Origin: an uncultured Microbacterium sp.
Lineage (GTDB): Bacteria; Actinomycetota; Actinomycetes; Actinomycetales; Microbacteriaceae
Assembly (NCBI RefSeq): GCF_947489255.1
Contig: NZ_CANLCY010000005.1
Location: forward strand, 62,001 to 126,000
Reading direction: 5' to 3'
DNA: 64,000 nucleotides
In this document: positions 1 through 8,555 of the stretch, one piece after another
Layout: every line of letters starts with the position of its first letter
Numbering within the stretch: position 1 is the first letter of the stretch
Translations under genes and position numbers: made by a program
Notes under the pieces: model-generated
Database searches by the model: none
Told to the model about the DNA's origin: nothing
The model's input: the letters and a program-made list of their open reading frames with translations, nothing else

Positions 1-904
1 TGAGGGCGGCGCGTTCGTGCCCGGCCGAGAGGCGGGCGGAGGCGGCGAGCCCGCGAGCGCGGGCCGCGAGGTATCCCCCGGCGAACGCGTCGCCCGCGCC
101 GACGGCGTCGAGCACCTCCACGCGCAGGGCGGGGACGAAGGTGCGCCCATTACCGGTGAAGACGGTGGCCCCGACATCGCCGTCCTTGACGACGAGCTCG
201 CTCACCGCGGGCAGGAGGGCGCGCACGTCGGCGTCGAGGGGCGTCGCCCACAGGGTCTCGGCCTCGTCGCGTCCGACGAAGACGATGTCCGCCGCGGTGG
301 CGAGCTCCGCCAGCACCGGACCCGCGTCCACCGCCGACCACAGGGCCGGGCGGTGGTTGACGTCGAAGCTCACCGTGACGCCGAGCGCTCGCGCCCGCGT
401 CATGAGCGCGACGAGGAACGCGCGAGCGGAGGGGGAGAGCACCGCGGTGATCCCCGACACGTGCAGCACGTCAACGCCGTCGAGGGGGACCGTCGCGGCA
501 TCCGTCACCGAGAGGGCGGATGCCGCCGACCCGGCGCGGTAGTAGCGCACGCCGCGTCCGGGGTCTTTGACGTAGAGCCCGGTGGGTCGCCCGGGGTCGC
601 GGACGACCCCGGCCACCTCGACACCGCGCGCGGCGACCTGCCGCAGCACGCGGTCGCCGAGGGCGTCGGCCCCGAGCCGGCTGAACCAGCGGGCGGTCAT
701 GCCGCACGCGGCCGCGTGCGCGGCGACGTTCGACTCGGCGCCGCCGGCGTCGACGAGGAAGGTCGCGGCATCCACGACCCCTCCCCCGTCGGACGGCGCG
801 AGCATCGCCATGGTCTCGCCGACGGCGAGGAGCACCCCCGCGGAGGCCCGAGACGAGGCGTCGGCGACCGCACGGGGGAGGTCGTCGGGCGTCACGGCAG
901 CCAT
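1..904 (-). CDS. kdgK: 2-dehydro-3-deoxygluconate kinase, PfkB family (3' end cut by window edge)
   Basis: Phosphorylates 2-keto-3-deoxygluconate (KDG) to KDPG in the cytoplasm, the last step of uronate breakdown visible here. I translated the reverse strand from ATG at 904. About 301 codons are open and run off the window. The N-terminal part carries the PfkB substrate-binding pattern (GETMAML, then DAGGAESNVA), and the C-terminal signature DAVGAGDAFAGGYL holds the catalytic Asp. The length already matches a KDG kinase, so only the last few residues should be missing. The start codon shares one base with the stop of kduI (TGATG), which indicates translational coupling. The KDG assignment rests on the kduI-kduD context; other sugar acids cannot be excluded by sequence alone. 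Confidence 0.88.
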   Translation of the reverse strand, partial: MAAVTPDDLPRAVADASSRASAGVLLAVGETMAMLAPSDGGGVVDAATFLVDAGGAESNVAAHAAACGMTARWFSRLGADALGDRVLRQVAARGVEVAGVVRDPGRPTGLYVKDPGRGVRYYRAGSAASALSVTDAATVPLDGVDVLHVSGITAVLSPSARAFLVALMTRARALGVTVSFDVNHRPALWSAVDAGPVLAELATAADIVFVGRDEAETLWATPLDADVRALLPAVSELVVKDGDVGATVFTGNGRTFVPALRVEVLDAVGAGDAFAGGYLAARARGLAASARLSAGHERAAL

Positions 905-1764
905 CAGCGCAGGTCGGTGATGGGGGCGGCATCCATGTCGTCGAAGGCCTGGTTCTCGCCCGCCATCGCCCACACGAACGAGTAGGCCGCGGTGCCCACG
1001 CCCGAGTGCAGCGACCAGCTCGGCGAGATGACGGCCTGCTCGCTCGCCACGATCAGGTGCCGCGTCTCATCGCGCTCGCCCATCAGGTGCACGACGCGGG
1101 CGTCGTCGGGGAGGTCGAAGTACAGGTAGCACTCGGTGCGGCGGTCGTGCGTGTGGGCGGGCATGGTGTTCCACATCGACCCGGGATGCAGCTGCGTCAC
1201 CCCCATCACGATCTGGCAGCTCTTCACGCCGTTCTCGTGGATGTACTGGTTGAGGGTGCGGCGGTTGCTCGTGACCTGGTCGCCGAGTTCGCGCACCGTC
1301 CCCTCGCCGGGCGAGACGAGAGCCGACGGGTAGGTCGTGTGAGCGGGTGCCGAGAACAGGTAGAACCGCGCCCCCTCGCCCGTCGTGGCGTCGGCGTCGG
1401 CGCCGGCGTCGGCGAAGACCACGTCGCGAACGCCCCGGCCGAGGTACAGGCACGCGCCGGTGACGAGCTCGAACACCTCGCCGTCGGCGGTGACGGTGCC
1501 CGCCGCACCGACGTTGACGATGCCGACCTCGCGGTGCTCGAGAAAGTACTCGCTGCGGATCTCGGGGTACCCCGTGAGGGCGAGCTCCGTGCCCGCCGGA
1601 ACGGCACCGCCGAGCACGATGCGGTCGTGGTGCGTGTAGGTCAGCCGCACCTCGCCGGCGACGAAGACGTCGTCGATGAGGAAGCGATCGCGCAGCTCGG
1701 CGGTGGTCATGCCCGGGATCTGCTCGGGGTGGGTGGCGTAACGCTGGGGGATGGACGCGGTCAT
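904..1764 (-). CDS. kduI: 5-dehydro-4-deoxy-D-glucuronate isomerase (KduI)
   Basis: Converts 5-keto-4-deoxyuronate, formed spontaneously from the unsaturated uronic acid released by the GH88 enzyme, into 3-deoxy-D-glycero-2,5-hexodiulosonate. The 286-residue protein is full length for the family. The cupin metal site is visible as AHTHDRRTE (H204, H206, E211), with a further His at 253 (SWSLHSG), matching the zinc ligands known for the E. coli enzyme. A good ribosome site (AGGAG) precedes the ATG at 1764. It is the penultimate gene of the leftward uronate operon; the 66-base gap to kduD is the largest spacing near its end. Its function is well supported. Confidence 0.95.
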   Translation of the reverse strand: MTASIPQRYATHPEQIPGMTTAELRDRFLIDDVFVAGEVRLTYTHHDRIVLGGAVPAGTELALTGYPEIRSEYFLEHREVGIVNVGAAGTVTADGEVFELVTGACLYLGRGVRDVVFADAGADADATTGEGARFYLFSAPAHTTYPSALVSPGEGTVRELGDQVTSNRRTLNQYIHENGVKSCQIVMGVTQLHPGSMWNTMPAHTHDRRTECYLYFDLPDDARVVHLMGERDETRHLIVASEQAVISPSWSLHSGVGTAAYSFVWAMAGENQAFDDMDAAPITDLR

Positions 1765-1830
1765 GCGGGTCTCCTGGGATCGATCCGGCGGGGCCGGGAG
1801 GGAAGGGGAACGGGTCGGGGACGGCGCTTG

Positions 1831-2595
1831 TCAGCGCACGAGCCATCCGCCGTCGACGGGGATGACGGCGCCGGTGACGTAGGCGGCGGCATCGGACGCG
1901 AGGAACACGAAGGCGCCCTGGAGGTCGGCGGGCGTGCCCCAGCGGGCGGCGGGGATGCGGGCAAGGATCGACGCCTCGCGGTCGGCGTCGGCGCGGATCG
2001 GGGCCGTGTTGTCGGTGGCCATGTATCCCGGCGCGATCGCGTTGACGGTCACCCCCGAGGAAGCCCACTCGTTGGCGAGGGCCTTGGTCAGCCCCGCGAC
2101 AGCGTGCTTGGACGCCGCGTAGCCGGGCACGAGGATGCCGCCCTGGAACGACAGCATCGAGGCGACGTTGACGATGCGTCCCCACCCCTGGTCGATCATG
2201 CGGCGACCGGCGGCCTGGGAGAGGTGGAACACCGCGTCGAGGTTGACCGCGAGCACGTCGTCCCAGTCCTGGGCGCTGTGATCGGCGGCGGGGGCGCGGC
2301 GGATGGTTCCGGCGTTGTTGACGAGGACGTCGATGCGGCCCATCGCCTCGACGGCTTCGTCGATCGCGCCGGCGAGGTCGTCGCGCGACGCGGAGACGAA
2401 GTCGCGGCCGATCGTGTGCACGCGGCGCCCGAGCCCGCGGACGAGCTCGGCGGTGCGCGTGGCGTCGCCCCGGTCGATGAGCACGAGGTCGGCGCCGGCC
2501 TCGGCGAGCGCGAGGGCCGCGCCCTGACCGAGACCGCGGCTGGAGCCGGTGACGACGGCGACGCGGCCGTCGAGGCGGAAGGTGTCGAGGATCAT
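1831..2595 (-). CDS. kduD: 2-dehydro-3-deoxy-D-gluconate 5-dehydrogenase (KduD), SDR family
   Basis: NAD(P)-dependent short-chain dehydrogenase (254 aa) expected to reduce 3-deoxy-2,5-hexodiulosonate to KDG. The glycine-rich nucleotide motif TGSSRGLG lies at residues 16-23, NNAG near 93-96, and the catalytic triad is S146, Y159 and K163 (YAASK). The start at 2595 overlaps the stop of the upstream FAH gene by ATGA. The reading frame continues far upstream without a stop, but that extension is antisense-type noise over the FAH gene and not a fusion. Because it pairs with an FAH hydrolase, an alternative role as a 2-keto-3-deoxy-acid 4-dehydrogenase should be kept in mind; the kduI neighbour favours KduD. 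Confidence 0.9.
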   Translation of the reverse strand: MILDTFRLDGRVAVVTGSSRGLGQGAALALAEAGADLVLIDRGDATRTAELVRGLGRRVHTIGRDFVSASRDDLAGAIDEAVEAMGRIDVLVNNAGTIRRAPAADHSAQDWDDVLAVNLDAVFHLSQAAGRRMIDQGWGRIVNVASMLSFQGGILVPGYAASKHAVAGLTKALANEWASSGVTVNAIAPGYMATDNTAPIRADADREASILARIPAARWGTPADLQGAFVFLASDAAAYVTGAVIPVDGGWLVR

Positions 2596-3455
2596 GCGTG
2601 CTCTCCCGGGGGTGCGATGAAGGTGGTCGTGAGCTCGCCGATCCCGCCGACGCGCACGGTCACGGCATCCCCCGCGCGTACGGGGCGGTGCGCGGCCTGG
2701 GCCGCGGCGAGCTTCTGCGGGGTGCCCGTCGACACGACGTCGCCGGGTTCGAGGGTGACGACCTGCGAGAGGTGGTGGATGACGACGGCGACCGGGAAAA
2801 TGGTCGTCGCCGTCGACTGCGAGACCGTGACCTCGCCGTCGCGGACGACCTCGACGAGCAGATCCTGCGGGTCGACCTCGTCGGCGGTGACCACCCACGG
2901 CCCCAGCGGCGCGAAGCCGTCGAAGCACTTGCCGAGCGTCCACTGGCTCTGCGTGCGCTGCCATGACCGATCGGAGACGTCGTTGAGCAGCGTGTAGCCC
3001 GCCACGTACGACATGGCCTCCTCGATCGGGACCGCGTGCGCACGGCGCCCGATGACCACCGCGATCTCGCCCTCGTAGTCGACGTCGTCGGCCACGGCGG
3101 GGACCACCACGGGGTCGTTCGGCCCGGCGAACGTGTTCGGCGTCTTCGCGAAGACGTCGGGGGTGGCGGGGTCGTCGGCGGTGGGGTCGACGCCGTCGGG
3201 CACGTGCCCGCGGTAGTTGTAGCCGAGGCAGAGCATCGTCCGCGGCACCACCGGCGCCTGCAGCATCGCGGGGTCCAAGGGCGGCAGGGTCTCGGCATCC
3301 GTCCGCTGCACGAGGGAACGGATGCCGTCGAGCTCGGCGAACAGGTCGGGCAGCGGGCGCGGGCCGAGGTCGAGCGCGTGATCGCCCGAGGGTCCGGCCA
3401 GCACCGCGACCGAGCGGTCGCCGACGCGCGCGAGCCTCACCACACCGGCCGCCAT
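2592..3455 (-). CDS. Fumarylacetoacetate hydrolase (FAH) family protein
   Basis: A 287-residue protein with the C-terminal FAH fold. LCLGYNYRGH opens the domain, and the acidic metal ligands are seen in DYEGEIAVVIG. GDVVSTGTPQ is the conserved late motif. Members hydrolyse or isomerise 2-oxo-acids such as acylpyruvates. I chose the ATG at 3455, which overlaps the GH88 stop by 19 bases; the stop overlaps kduD by four bases. The textbook KduI-KduD-KdgK route does not need this enzyme, so its job is open: possibly cleavage of a diketo-deoxy-sugar acid made by the adjacent SDR, as in the non-phosphorylated rhamnose pathway, or handling of a side product. The exact substrate cannot be read from the sequence. 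Confidence 0.8.
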   Translation of the reverse strand: MAAGVVRLARVGDRSVAVLAGPSGDHALDLGPRPLPDLFAELDGIRSLVQRTDAETLPPLDPAMLQAPVVPRTMLCLGYNYRGHVPDGVDPTADDPATPDVFAKTPNTFAGPNDPVVVPAVADDVDYEGEIAVVIGRRAHAVPIEEAMSYVAGYTLLNDVSDRSWQRTQSQWTLGKCFDGFAPLGPWVVTADEVDPQDLLVEVVRDGEVTVSQSTATTIFPVAVVIHHLSQVVTLEPGDVVSTGTPQKLAAAQAAHRPVRAGDAVTVRVGGIGELTTTFIAPPGEHA

Positions 3456-4636
3456 CCGGGGCGCGTGGCGCGGGCAAGGGCCTCGAGGTAGAAGTAGTCG
3501 CCCCAGAGGGTGCCCTCGTCGACGCCGACGTTCTTCGGCAGGTCGTAGACGCTGTGCAGCAGCACCGTGTCGGCATCCTCGGCCCGCGCGGGGGTGTACC
3601 GCGCGATGAGGGATGCCAGGATCCGATCGGCCGCGGCGCGCCAGCGCTCGGCCCCCTCGGCGTCGACCTCGGCGAGTTCGTAGAGCCCGCACACGGCGAT
3701 CGCGCCCGAGGAGCTGTCGCGCGGCGCGTCGGCGTCGTCGCCGTAGACGAGGTCCCAGAACGGCACGTCGTCGGCCGGGAGGTGCGCCAGGAAGTACTCG
3801 GCGCACGTGCGCGAGGCGTCCAGGAGCGAGGCGTCGCCGGTCGCGCGGTGGTTCATCGCGAACCCGTAGATGCCCCAGGCCTGACCGCGCGCCCAGCAGG
3901 AGTCGTCGAACGCGCCCTGCTCGGTGGCGCCGCGCAGGGGCTCACCGGTCTCGGCATCCCAGTAGAAGGTGTGGAACGTCGACCCGTCGGGACGCAGGAT
4001 GTGCCGGCGCAGCTCGGCCGTGTGCCGTGCCACGACGTCGCTGTAGCGGGAGTCGCCCGTCTGCTCGGCCGCCCAGGTCAGCAGCGGCATGTTCATGAGG
4101 CTGTCGATGATCGTGCGCCCGCGCTGCGCGGGATCGGCGAGGTCGCCCCAGGCCTGGATGATCCCCGCCGAGGGCAGATAGCGCGCCATGAGGTGGTCGG
4201 CCGCGGCGAGCGCGCTCGCGCGGGCGTCCTCGTCGCCGAGGAGGCGCCAGGGCGCCACGCACGACAGCGTGTAGAGGAAGCCCAGGTCGTGCGTGTCGAG
4301 GTCGCGCTCCTCCCGCACCCGGCGACCGAAGTCGGCGGCGTGCGCGAGGGCGGCATCCCGGTAGACGGCATCTCCCGTGAGTTCGTACGCGATCCACTGC
4401 ATCCCGGGCCAGAAGCTCGTCGTCCAGCCGCGGTTCTCGCCCTCGGCGAAGCCGGCGAGGGCCGGCCGCAGCGGATAGCGGTTGTCGCGCGTGGTGTCGT
4501 CGGGGTAGCGGATGCCGAAGGCGTCGATGTTCGCGCGGACGGTGTCGAACACCTGCGCGAGGGCGCGGTCGGTGTCGACGCGGGCGGTGTCGGCGCGGGC
4601 GGTGCCCACCCCGGCGGCGGGGGGAGAAGTGGTCAT
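3437..4636 (-). CDS. Unsaturated glucuronyl hydrolase, glycoside hydrolase family 88
   Basis: Releases the 4,5-unsaturated uronic acid from the non-reducing end of oligosaccharides made by polysaccharide lyases. The 399-residue sequence forms an alpha/alpha toroid. The two catalytic aspartates known from Bacillus UGL are visible as D117 (THDLGF) and D178 (IIDSLMN), and their spacing of 61 residues equals that of the Bacillus enzyme (D88 and D149). No signal peptide is seen, so it acts in the cytoplasm on imported oligosaccharides. A ribosome site AAGGA precedes the ATG. It sits between the DUF624 gene and the FAH gene in the same operon. The product feeds KduI directly. GH105 is the main alternative family, but the motifs favour GH88. 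Confidence 0.92.
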   Translation of the reverse strand: MTTSPPAAGVGTARADTARVDTDRALAQVFDTVRANIDAFGIRYPDDTTRDNRYPLRPALAGFAEGENRGWTTSFWPGMQWIAYELTGDAVYRDAALAHAADFGRRVREERDLDTHDLGFLYTLSCVAPWRLLGDEDARASALAAADHLMARYLPSAGIIQAWGDLADPAQRGRTIIDSLMNMPLLTWAAEQTGDSRYSDVVARHTAELRRHILRPDGSTFHTFYWDAETGEPLRGATEQGAFDDSCWARGQAWGIYGFAMNHRATGDASLLDASRTCAEYFLAHLPADDVPFWDLVYGDDADAPRDSSSGAIAVCGLYELAEVDAEGAERWRAAADRILASLIARYTPARAEDADTVLLHSVYDLPKNVGVDEGTLWGDYFYLEALARATRPGWRPVW

Positions 4637-4654
4637 GCGGGGAGGTCCTTCGTT

Positions 4655-5329
4655 TCAGACGGCGGCGACGGTCGCGTCGGCCGGGAGCACGGGGCGGAGG
4701 CTGAAGCGGGCGTTGGCCCACACCAGGTAGAGCGCGGGCGCGGCGGTCAGCCCGAGGGCCAGGGCGGGAGAGGTGGTGAACAGCACGGCCTGGCCCGCGA
4801 GCACGAGCAGGGTGACCGCGCTGAGGTACCAGCGGCGCACCGCGAGCACGGCGGCCGTCGACAGCAGCACGCGCAGGGGCGTGCCGGGGGCCTCGGCCAG
4901 TGCGGTCAGGGCGATCGGCGCCGTGGCCACGACGAGCAGCGCCACCGTCGCGCACAGCGGCACCACGACGACCGACCAGGATGCCGCCGACACGGCGCGC
5001 ACGTCGACCAGGACGATCGCGAGGGCGAGGGCGACGATCGCGCCGATCAGGAGCGCCTTGGCGGCGGTGCGGCGCCACCCCGCCCAGAAGGCGCGGACGA
5101 CGCGGGACTCCCCCAGCCCGTGGGCGCGGAACGCCGTGAGGGCTCCGGCGAGTGCGGGGGCGCACAGCGGGAGGGCGATCAGCAGCAGCGGCCACGACAG
5201 CGCCGGATCGGTGGTCAGGAGCAGGAACAGCAGCGGAGCGCAGCCGACGAGCAGCAGCACGTTCACCATGAGCCCGAGGTAGACCGTGGAGAACACGCTC
5301 GCGTAGGTGTCGTGGGAGATGCGTCGCAT
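4655..5329 (-). CDS. DUF624 (YesL-like) membrane protein
   Basis: A 224-residue protein with five or six hydrophobic segments. The N-terminal half resembles the DUF624/YesL family (start MRRISHDTYASVFSTVYLGL, then a long hydrophobic helix). Members are commonly coded beside carbohydrate ABC importers and uronate enzymes, for example yesL in the rhamnogalacturonan region of Bacillus subtilis, but no biochemical role is established. The ATG at 5329 lies three bases after the stop of the second permease gene. A transporter accessory role is inferred from context only. Confidence 0.8.
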   Translation of the reverse strand: MRRISHDTYASVFSTVYLGLMVNVLLLVGCAPLLFLLLTTDPALSWPLLLIALPLCAPALAGALTAFRAHGLGESRVVRAFWAGWRRTAAKALLIGAIVALALAIVLVDVRAVSAASWSVVVVPLCATVALLVVATAPIALTALAEAPGTPLRVLLSTAAVLAVRRWYLSAVTLLVLAGQAVLFTTSPALALGLTAAPALYLVWANARFSLRPVLPADATVAAV

Positions 5330-5331
5330 GA

Positions 5332-6246
5332 TCAGCCCTTCATCCCGCTCGTGGCGATGCCCTCGACGAAGTACTTCTGACCGAAGAGGAACACGATCGC
5401 GATGGGGACCACCGACATCGTCAGACCCGCGAACAGCAGCGCGTAGTTGGCGTCGTACAGCGTGCTGACGAAGCTCTGCAGGCCCAGCTGGATCGTCCAC
5501 AGGTCGGGGTTGCGCAGGTAGATGAGCGGACCGAGGTAGTCGTTCCAGGTGTTCACGAACGTCAGCAGGGTGAGGCTCGCGATCGCGGGGACCGACAGGG
5601 GCAGCATGATGCGCGCCCAGATGCCGTACTCGCTGAGTCCGTCGAGGCGGGCGGCCTCGGACAGGTCCTCGGGGATGGTGTCGTAGTACTGCTTCATCAG
5701 GAAGACCCCGAACGCGCCGAAGGCCTGGATGAGGATGATCGCCCACAGGGTGTTCGACACCTTCAGGTTCGACAGCAGGATGAACTGCGGGATCATGTAC
5801 GACTGCCACGGCACGGCGATCGTGCCGATGTAGACGAGGAACAGCACGTCGCGGCCGGGGAAGCGCATCCGCGAGAAGCCGTACGCCGCGAACGAACCGG
5901 TCAGCACCTGCAGGAAGGTCACGACGACCGCGAGCAGGAGGGTGTTGCGGATCCACGTGAGCATGCCGGACTGCGTCCAGATGTCGACGTAGTTGCTCCA
6001 CACCCACGTCTCGGGGAACCACTTCACGGGGGCGCTGAAGACGTCGTTCGGCGTCTTGAGCGAGCTCATGATCATCCAGAAGAAGGGCAGCAGCAGGGCC
6101 GCGGCCGCGACGATCATCACCGCGTAGCCGACGATGCGGCCGATGCGGCGGGCGGGGTGGGAGCCGGCGACCGGGCGACGGCGCGGCGGCTTGGCCCCCG
6201 CGGTGACGAGGGTGCGGGTGGCGTCGGGGACGAGGAGGTCGGTCAT
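5332..6246 (-). CDS. Carbohydrate ABC transporter permease (YesQ/MalG type)
   Basis: Inner-membrane subunit of a CUT1-type sugar importer, 304 residues with about six transmembrane helices after a basic cytoplasmic N-terminus. The EAA loop that contacts the ATPase is visible as SEAARLDGLSEYGIWARIMLP. The first helix and the WNDYLGP segment are typical of MalG/YesQ proteins. The start overlaps the stop of the other permease (TGATG). Together with the 6246-7184 permease and the lipoprotein at 7254-8555 it should import uronate-containing oligosaccharides. No ATP-binding subunit is coded nearby. Confidence 0.92.
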   Translation of the reverse strand: MTDLLVPDATRTLVTAGAKPPRRRPVAGSHPARRIGRIVGYAVMIVAAAALLLPFFWMIMSSLKTPNDVFSAPVKWFPETWVWSNYVDIWTQSGMLTWIRNTLLLAVVVTFLQVLTGSFAAYGFSRMRFPGRDVLFLVYIGTIAVPWQSYMIPQFILLSNLKVSNTLWAIILIQAFGAFGVFLMKQYYDTIPEDLSEAARLDGLSEYGIWARIMLPLSVPAIASLTLLTFVNTWNDYLGPLIYLRNPDLWTIQLGLQSFVSTLYDANYALLFAGLTMSVVPIAIVFLFGQKYFVEGIATSGMKG

Positions 6247-7184
6247 CAGGCGTCCCGCTTCTTGTTGATGAAGAACTGCACGAGCGTCACGACGATGCAC
6301 AGGAGGAACAGCACAATGGATGCCGCGGAGGCGTAGCCGAACTGGTTCTCCTGGAAGCCCTTCTGGTAGATGAACTGCGACAGCACGAGCGTCGACTGTC
6401 CGGGGCCGCCCTGCGTCATGACGAGGATGAGGTCGAAGATCTTGAACGAGTTGATCGTGAGCATCACGGTCACGAAGAACGTGGTCGGACGCAGGCACGG
6501 CAGGGTCACGTTCACGAAGCGCTGCCAGACGTTCGCCCCGTCGACGCGGGCCGCTTCGTGCAGCTCGCGGGGCACGGTCTGCAGCCCCGCGAGGAACAGG
6601 ATCATGTAGTACCCCATGTCGCGCCAGGTGCTGATGATGACCACGGCCGGCATCGCCCACTCCGACGAGGTGAGCCACCCGGGCGGGTTCTGCAGCCCGA
6701 AGAAGCGCAGGATCTCGTTGATCGGCCCGTACTCCGGGCTGAACAGGAGGTTCCACACCACTGCGATCGCAACGATCGAGGTGATGTAGGGGAAGAATGC
6801 GGCGGTGCGGAAGAAGGCCACCCCGCGCAGCTTGTTGTTCAGCAGCAGCGCGAGCCCGAGGGCCACGATCATGGTCAGCGGGATGTGCAGCGCCGCGTAG
6901 TAGAGCGTGTTCAGCAGGGCGATGCGGAAGCTGCCGTCGCCGATGAGGCGCTGGAAGTTCGCGATGCCCACGAACGCCGACGAGCCGAAGACGTTCCAGT
7001 TCGTCATCGACATGTAGAACAGCACGACGACGGGGACGAGCGTCAAGGCCGCGAAGCCGAGGAAGTTGGGGAGGATGAAGCTCCACCCGATGAGGGTGCT
7101 GCGCAGCGTCAGACGGGAGCGACGCCGCGGCGGGCGGGGGTCCGTCTTCGACGCCCGGGGGCGCGTGTCGGCGATGGTCGCCAT
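6246..7184 (-). CDS. Carbohydrate ABC transporter permease (YesP/MalF type)
   Basis: Partner permease of 312 residues with about six membrane spans. The EAA motif reads EAARVDGANVWQRFVNVTLP, and the segment MTQGGPGQST is typical of MalF-like CUT1 permeases. I start it at the ATG at 7184, because GGAG lies about ten bases upstream. An in-frame start at 7241 would add 19 residues with no ribosome site and would leave almost no gap to the lipoprotein gene. It is the third gene of the leftward operon. Confidence 0.9.
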   Translation of the reverse strand: MATIADTRPRASKTDPRPPRRRSRLTLRSTLIGWSFILPNFLGFAALTLVPVVVLFYMSMTNWNVFGSSAFVGIANFQRLIGDGSFRIALLNTLYYAALHIPLTMIVALGLALLLNNKLRGVAFFRTAAFFPYITSIVAIAVVWNLLFSPEYGPINEILRFFGLQNPPGWLTSSEWAMPAVVIISTWRDMGYYMILFLAGLQTVPRELHEAARVDGANVWQRFVNVTLPCLRPTTFFVTVMLTINSFKIFDLILVMTQGGPGQSTLVLSQFIYQKGFQENQFGYASAASIVLFLLCIVVTLVQFFINKKRDA

Positions 7185-7253
7185 GGTGTCTGTCTCCAGA
7201 TCGTGAGGGGCGACCGGCCCGGTAGGACCCGGGCCGGTCACCGACCTACGGGG

Positions 7254-8555
7254 TCAGCCGACGCCGACCTCGCTCTTGACGCGGTTCTCCGCGGTGGCGA
7301 TGGCGTCGTCGATCGAAGTCGATCCCGACATCACGGCCGTGTGCAGGTCGAGCAGGATGTTCTGCACGGCGGCGGTCTTCGCCGAGGTGGGGTTCTCCGG
7401 CTTCGTCTCGTGCGTCGACCAGGCGAAGGTCGACAGCTCGTCGGTGGGCGCACCCGCGACCGCGAAGTAGGTGTCGGCGACGGCGGAGCTCGTCAGCGCC
7501 GGGGTGATCCCGAGGCCCGCGAGCACCTGCGCACCGTCTTCGCCGGCGGCGAAGGCCAGGAACTTCTTCGCGGCGGCGAGCTTCGTGGCATCCGCCGCCT
7601 TGTTGATCGCGAAGCCCGTGGGGTCGCCGAAGGTGACGGGGGTGTTCGACTCGCCCGTGGTCGAGGAGTCGTACTGCGGAATGGGCGCGAAGCCCCACGA
7701 GAAGGCGTCGGCTTCGCCCTTGGCCTGCTGGGCGATGAGGGTCGCGACGTACCAGGTGCCCATGGGCATCATCGCGGCCTGCTGCTTGCCGAACTCGGCC
7801 TGGTAGGTGAGCTTGTTGGCGGTGACGGTGTTGTACTCCACCTGGTCTCCGCCGGACTGCAGGGCCAGGGATCGCTCGTAGTACGGCTTCAGGTACCCGT
7901 AGTCGCCGGCCAGGATGTCGACGTCGGGCGACTGCGCGTTCGCGAAGCCCTGCACCGTCGACTGCCAGCTGTGCTGGTAGGTGCCCAGGGCCGCGGAACC
8001 GGCGGCGCCGAGCTTCGAGGTCAGCTGCTCGGCGGCCTTCTCGTAGTCGTCCCACGTCCACGACCCGTCGGGTTCGGCGACGCCCGCCTGGGTGAAGAGG
8101 TCCTTGTTGTAGAACAGCACCCACGAGTCCTGGCGGTAGGGCACGGCCCACGTGGCGCCGTCGACCTCGAACGCCTGAGCGCCGCCGATGTCGCCGGGCA
8201 GCTCGACGTCGGAGACGTCGGCGAGCTGACCGCCGGCCTGGTAGGTGATGAAGGTCTTGAGGTTCTTCTGCGTGATGATGTCGGGGCCCGAACCGGCGGC
8301 GAGGTCGGCCGTCATCAGGGTGTCGTAGTTGGCGGAGTCGTACTCCTTGACCTCGACGGTGATGTCGGGGTTCTCCTCGTGGAACTTGTCGGCGAGGGCC
8401 TGGAACTCCGGCGTGGTGCTGAGGCTCCACCCCGACATCGACAGCGTGACGGGGCCGCTCTGGGCGGGGGCCTCCGACGATCCGCCGCTGCAGGCGGTCA
8501 GCGACAGGGCGGCGACGATGCCCACCCCGGTCGCGACGACGATCTTGCGCTTCAT
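7254..8555 (-). CDS. Extracellular sugar-binding lipoprotein of the uronate-locus importer
   Basis: Solute-binding protein (433 aa) that captures the oligosaccharide outside the membrane. It has a basic start (MKRK), a hydrophobic stretch and the lipobox LTAC, so Cys22 should be lipidated. The rest follows the SBP_bac_1 pattern, for example TTPEFQALADKFHEENPDI and the late W-containing hinge region. The start overlaps the DUF2264 stop by ATGA. It is followed by two permease genes, giving the order binding protein, permease, permease; the other two importers in this window have the reverse order. Confidence 0.93.
   Translation of the reverse strand: MKRKIVVATGVGIVAALSLTACSGGSSEAPAQSGPVTLSMSGWSLSTTPEFQALADKFHEENPDITVEVKEYDSANYDTLMTADLAAGSGPDIITQKNLKTFITYQAGGQLADVSDVELPGDIGGAQAFEVDGATWAVPYRQDSWVLFYNKDLFTQAGVAEPDGSWTWDDYEKAAEQLTSKLGAAGSAALGTYQHSWQSTVQGFANAQSPDVDILAGDYGYLKPYYERSLALQSGGDQVEYNTVTANKLTYQAEFGKQQAAMMPMGTWYVATLIAQQAKGEADAFSWGFAPIPQYDSSTTGESNTPVTFGDPTGFAINKAADATKLAAAKKFLAFAAGEDGAQVLAGLGITPALTSSAVADTYFAVAGAPTDELSTFAWSTHETKPENPTSAKTAAVQNILLDLHTAVMSGSTSIDDAIATAENRVKSEVGVG

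Noticed and set aside
1831..3576. Apparent 581-residue protein joining an upstream stretch to KduD
   Set aside because: Only the last 254 residues are SDR. The upstream part is the wrong frame of the FAH gene, and an ATGA overlap marks the true KduD start.
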